Below, one piece after another: positions 61,019 to 64,000 of a stretch of 64,000 nt of DNA. The stretch is taken from assembly GCF_049800915.1 (NCBI RefSeq), contig NZ_JBNAFY010000008.1:62001-126000 (forward strand). Reading direction: 5' to 3'. Position numbers and translations under genes: made by a program. Under the pieces are notes generated by a model, which was not told where the DNA came from, ran no database searches, and saw only the letters and a list, made by a program, of their open reading frames with translations. This stretch comes from Amaricoccus macauensis_A. GTDB taxonomy: Bacteria > Pseudomonadota > Alphaproteobacteria > Rhodobacterales > Rhodobacteraceae. Positions within the stretch are counted from its first letter, which is position 1. Each line of letters starts with the position of its first letter.

Positions 61019-62071
61019 ATGAAACCGCTGCAGCGCATTCTTGATACCGCCGCGAGATCGGACCGCCGCATTGCCCTGCCAGAGGGCGAGGATCCTCGCG
61101 TGGTTGAGGCGGCTGTTGCGGCTGCCCGCGGTGGCATCGCCCGCATCACACTGTTGGGCGATGCGGCGACGATCCGCTCTCGCCTCGCAAGCGCGGGGGG
61201 AGAGGAAAGTGAACGGATCGAGATCCGGGATCCTGCCGCGTCCCCGATCACCGGCCGGCTGGCCGAACTTTATCTCAGGCTGCGCGCCCATAAAGGGCTC
61301 ACGGAGACCGAGGCACTCGAGGGCGCCCGGGCACCGGCAATACACGCGGCTCTCTCGGTGCGCGCGGGACTGGCGGACGGAACGCTTGGCGGGGCCACGC
61401 TTCCCACAGCGGTCATCGTTCGCACAGCGATCCAGATCATCGGCATGGCGCCCGAAAGCCGCATGGTCTCCAGCTTCTTCCTCATGATGTGTTGCGCGTC
61501 CCATCATGCCAAGAATGGGGCCTATGTGTTTGCCGATGCAGGGCTTGTGATCGATCCGACGGCGGATGAAATGGCGGAGATCGCGATCGCATCGGCCCGG
61601 TCCTATGCGGAATTGACCGGAGAGGTTCCGCGGGTCGCGATGCTCTCCTTCTCGACCCATGGCAGTGCGCAACATGGCGCCGTCTCGAAGGTCGTCGAGG
61701 CAACCGCCATTGCCAAGGCTCGGTGCCGAAACCTGATCATTGACGGCGAGTTGCAGTTCGATGCCGCTTTCGTGCCGGATGTGGCATTCGCCAAGGCCAA
61801 GGGTTCGCCCCTTGGTGGGGACGCGAATGTCTTCGTCTTCCCCAGTCTCGAGGCGGGCAACATCGGCTACAAGATCGCGCAGCGTCTCGGCGGTGCGGAG
61901 GCCATCGGTCCGATCCTCCAGGGGCTTGCGAAACCGGCAAACGACCTCTCCCGCGGGTGCAGCGCCGAAGATGTGCTGCACATGATCGCGGTGACCGCAG
62001 CCCAGGCAGACGGCATGGCAGAGCCCATCGCCCGCATGCCCGAACTCGCTACGGAGATTTCCCCGAAATGA
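61019..62071 (+). CDS. pta: Phosphate acetyltransferase
   Basis: 350 residues, single-domain Pta. LPEGEDPRVVEAA near residue 20, then VPRVAMLSFSTHGSAQHGAV and a C-terminal ANVFVFPSLEAGNIGYKIAQR motif. It moves acetyl from acetyl phosphate (made by Xsc) to CoA. Standard partner next to xsc. Its stop overlaps the start of soeA by four bases, so sulfite disposal is coupled to acetyl transfer. Confidence 0.94.
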   Translation: MKPLQRILDTAARSDRRIALPEGEDPRVVEAAVAAARGGIARITLLGDAATIRSRLASAGGEESERIEIRDPAASPITGRLAELYLRLRAHKGLTETEALEGARAPAIHAALSVRAGLADGTLGGATLPTAVIVRTAIQIIGMAPESRMVSSFFLMMCCASHHAKNGAYVFADAGLVIDPTADEMAEIAIASARSYAELTGEVPRVAMLSFSTHGSAQHGAVSKVVEATAIAKARCRNLIIDGELQFDAAFVPDVAFAKAKGSPLGGDANVFVFPSLEAGNIGYKIAQRLGGAEAIGPILQGLAKPANDLSRGCSAEDVLHMIAVTAAQADGMAEPIARMPELATEISPK

Positions 62072-64000
62072 CATACCAGCCGAAGATCGAAACCTCGCCC
62101 AAGGTCTCCGACGAGATCCGCAAGACCACGTGCTACATGTGCGCCTGTCGATGCGGCATCAATGTCCACATGAAGGACGGCAAGGTCGCTTATATCGAGG
62201 GCAACCGCGACCATCCGGTCAACAAGGGCGTGCTCTGCGCCAAGGGATCGGCCGGGATCATGCAGGTGAACGCGCCCTCCCGGCTGCGCGCGCCGCTGAA
62301 GCGCGTCGGCCCCAGGGGCTCGGGCGAGTTCGAGGAAATCACCTGGGAGGAGGCGCTCGACATCGCCACCGACTGGCTGGAGCAGGTCCGTTGCACCGAT
62401 CCCTCGAAGCTCGCCTTCTTCACCGGACGCGACCAGTCCCAGAGCTTCACCAGCTTCTGGGCCCAGGGTTTCGGCACACCGAACTACGCGGCTCATGGCG
62501 GCTTTTGCTCGGTGAACATGGCTGCTGCGGGCATATACACCATGGGCGGCGCGTTCTGGGAATTCGGCCAGCCGGACTGGGAGCGCACCAAGCTCTTCAT
62601 GCTTTTCGGCGTGGCCGAGGATCATGACAGCAACCCGATCAAGATGGGTCTGGGCAAGCTCAAGGCGCGTGGCGCGCGGGTGATCGGCGTCAATCCGATC
62701 CGCACCGGCTACAACGCGGTCGCCGATGATTGGGTGGGGATTACGCCCGGCACCGACGGGCTGTTCATTCTCGCGCTGGTTCATTGCCTGTTCAAGGCAG
62801 GGCGGCTCGATTTCGACTATCTCTCGCGCTATACCAACGCGCCGGTGCTCCTTAATCCCGAGACGGGTCTCTTCCTGCGTGACGCGAACGAAACGCCTCT
62901 GGTGATTGACCGCCGCAGCGGCAAGCCAGTGGCCTTCGATACGCCCGGCGTGCGGCCCGACCTCAACGGAAAGCATGAGGGCGCGCGGACGGTCTTCGCT
63001 GCCATGGCGGAGCGCTACATCTCGGAGGAATATGCCCCCGAAGCCGTGGCGGAGCGCTGCGGCATCTCTGCCGAGCGGATCCGCACCATCGCCGCCGAGC
63101 TGGCTCGGGTGGCCTTCGACGAGGCATTCGAACTCGACATCCCCTGGACCGATTTTCGAGGCGACCGGCACGCGAAGATGACCGGGCGGCCGGTCTCCTT
63201 CCATGCGATGCGTGGCATCTCGGCGCATTCGAACGGGTTCCAGACCTGCCGAGCGCTGCACATGCTTCAGATCCTGCTGGGCTCGGTGGAAGTGCCAGGC
63301 GGGTTCCGCTTCAAGCCACCCTATCCGAAACCCATCGAGGCGCACCCGACGCCCCATTGCGGTTTCACTCCGAACCAGCCGCTGGATGGTCCGCATCTGG
63401 GCTTCGTGCGCGGGCCCGAGCATCTGGCGCTGAAGGCGGACGGGACACCGGCGCGGATCGACAAGGCGTTTTCCTGGGAGAACCCGATGAGCGCGCACGG
63501 GCTCATGCACATGGTGATCTCCAACGCGCACGCAGGCGATCCCTACAAGATCGACACGCTGTTCCTCTACATGGCGAACATGGCGTGGAACTCGTCGATG
63601 AACACCCGCGGCGTGATGGACATGCTGACGGACAAGGACGAGGATGGAAACTACGTGATCCCGCGCATCATCTATTCGGATGCCTACAGCTCCGAGATGG
63701 TGGCCTATGCGGACCTGATCCTGCCCGACACGACCTATCTCGAGCGGCATGACTGCATCAGCCTGCTCGACCGGCCGATCTGCGAGGCCGATGCTGCGGC
63801 GGATGCGATCCGCTGGCCGGTGATCGAGCCCGACCGCGAGGTGCGCGGCTTCCAGACCGTGCTCATCCAGCTTGCCAACCGCCTGCGCCTGCCGGGCTTC
63901 GTCAACGAGGACGACAGCGCGAAATACAGCGACTACGCGGATTACATCGTGCGCCACGAGCGCAAGCCCGGCATCGGTCCGCTCTCGGGTTTCCGAGGCA
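62068..64000 (+). CDS. soeA: Sulfite dehydrogenase catalytic subunit SoeA (molybdopterin), 5' part
   Basis: Open from ATG 62068 to the window edge, 644 codons seen. The FeS motif is TCYMCACRCG with a distant VLCAKG, i.e. a C-x2-C-x3-C...C [4Fe-4S] binding site. The MGD-cofactor oxidoreductase domain follows, with HGGFCSVN holding the likely Mo-binding Cys near residue 149. Similar to SoeA of the quinone-linked sulfite-oxidising SoeABC in roseobacters, encoded next to xsc-pta. It would remove the toxic sulfite made by Xsc. Other molybdopterin enzymes of this family (polysulfide or thiosulfate reductase-like) are the alternative, and soeB/soeC lie outside. Confidence 0.85.
   Translation, partial: MTYQPKIETSPKVSDEIRKTTCYMCACRCGINVHMKDGKVAYIEGNRDHPVNKGVLCAKGSAGIMQVNAPSRLRAPLKRVGPRGSGEFEEITWEEALDIATDWLEQVRCTDPSKLAFFTGRDQSQSFTSFWAQGFGTPNYAAHGGFCSVNMAAAGIYTMGGAFWEFGQPDWERTKLFMLFGVAEDHDSNPIKMGLGKLKARGARVIGVNPIRTGYNAVADDWVGITPGTDGLFILALVHCLFKAGRLDFDYLSRYTNAPVLLNPETGLFLRDANETPLVIDRRSGKPVAFDTPGVRPDLNGKHEGARTVFAAMAERYISEEYAPEAVAERCGISAERIRTIAAELARVAFDEAFELDIPWTDFRGDRHAKMTGRPVSFHAMRGISAHSNGFQTCRALHMLQILLGSVEVPGGFRFKPPYPKPIEAHPTPHCGFTPNQPLDGPHLGFVRGPEHLALKADGTPARIDKAFSWENPMSAHGLMHMVISNAHAGDPYKIDTLFLYMANMAWNSSMNTRGVMDMLTDKDEDGNYVIPRIIYSDAYSSEMVAYADLILPDTTYLERHDCISLLDRPICEADAAADAIRWPVIEPDREVRGFQTVLIQLANRLRLPGFVNEDDSAKYSDYADYIVRHERKPGIGPLSGFRG

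Noticed and set aside
61867..63957. A 696-codon open frame on the minus strand across pta and soeA
   Set aside because: It is antisense to two well-recognised genes and its translation shows no family features; long antisense frames are common in G+C-rich coding DNA.

Overview
The window is G+C-rich DNA from an alphaproteobacterium, most likely a marine Rhodobacteraceae (Roseobacter-group) chromosome or large replicon. The pointers are the gene content (xsc-pta-soeA sulfonate genes, several TRAP and TTT importers, LysR/GntR/RpiR/DeoR control genes), the GAAC-N7-GAAC form of the SOS box, and dense operons with ATGA and TGATG junctions. I saw no rRNA, tRNA or CRISPR array.

Layout. 1-1.2 kb: the 5' end of a 2-oxoglutarate/Fe(II) oxygenase and its LysR regulator. 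1.35-4.2 kb: a radical-SAM protein and a UdgX uracil-DNA-binding protein behind an SOS box. 4.1-15.8 kb: a leftward 14-gene operon for a bacterial microcompartment (BMC) of the RMM type. Its shell genes are one BMC-H, one BMC-P and two tandem-domain BMC-T. Its enzymes are a class-III aminotransferase-fold phospho-lyase candidate, an acylating aldehyde dehydrogenase with a tail peptide, an SDR dehydrogenase and an APH-type kinase. It also carries a polyamine-type ABC importer and an isochorismatase-like hydrolase; a divergent DeoR regulator faces it. 16.5-18.6 kb: a PiT phosphate transporter coupled to a Nudix hydrolase. 18.8-23.5 kb: an RpiR regulator with two palindromic operators, a DctPQM TRAP transporter and an Asp/Glu/hydantoin racemase-like protein.

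23.6-38.9 kb is accessory DNA. It contains two overlapping tyrosine recombinases, a candidate att/arm region, a small HTH protein, and a primase-polymerase/RepB-like protein. Between the HTH and primase genes lies a zinc-starvation operon: FAD oxidoreductase, two COG0523 GTPases, DUF1826 protein, class-III alcohol dehydrogenase and an AztD-like zinc chaperone. This operon sits behind a perfect Zur-like palindrome and is bracketed by near-identical 47/48-bp direct repeats. The alcohol dehydrogenase keeps its catalytic-zinc ligands but has lost two of the four structural-zinc cysteines. An NTF2-like gene, a small unknown gene and a decayed IS3-type transposase close the region.

39-51 kb: purine/ureide-related genes. 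A LysR regulator faces uraD-uraH, a TTT importer (tctBAC) and an unusual NMT1-like protein with no signal peptide. A GntR regulator follows, with four TGTATACGAT sites, and then a second polyamine-type ABC importer with a nucleobase-deaminase-like enzyme and a flavin reductase-like protein. 51.5-64 kb: a complete sulfoacetate route. A LacI regulator faces sauS and sauT, a TTT importer, xsc, pta and the start of soeA. Sulfoacetate would be imported, activated to sulfoacetyl-CoA, reduced to sulfoacetaldehyde and split to acetyl phosphate plus sulfite. Acetyl phosphate goes to acetyl-CoA and sulfite is oxidised. The soeA gene runs off the right edge.
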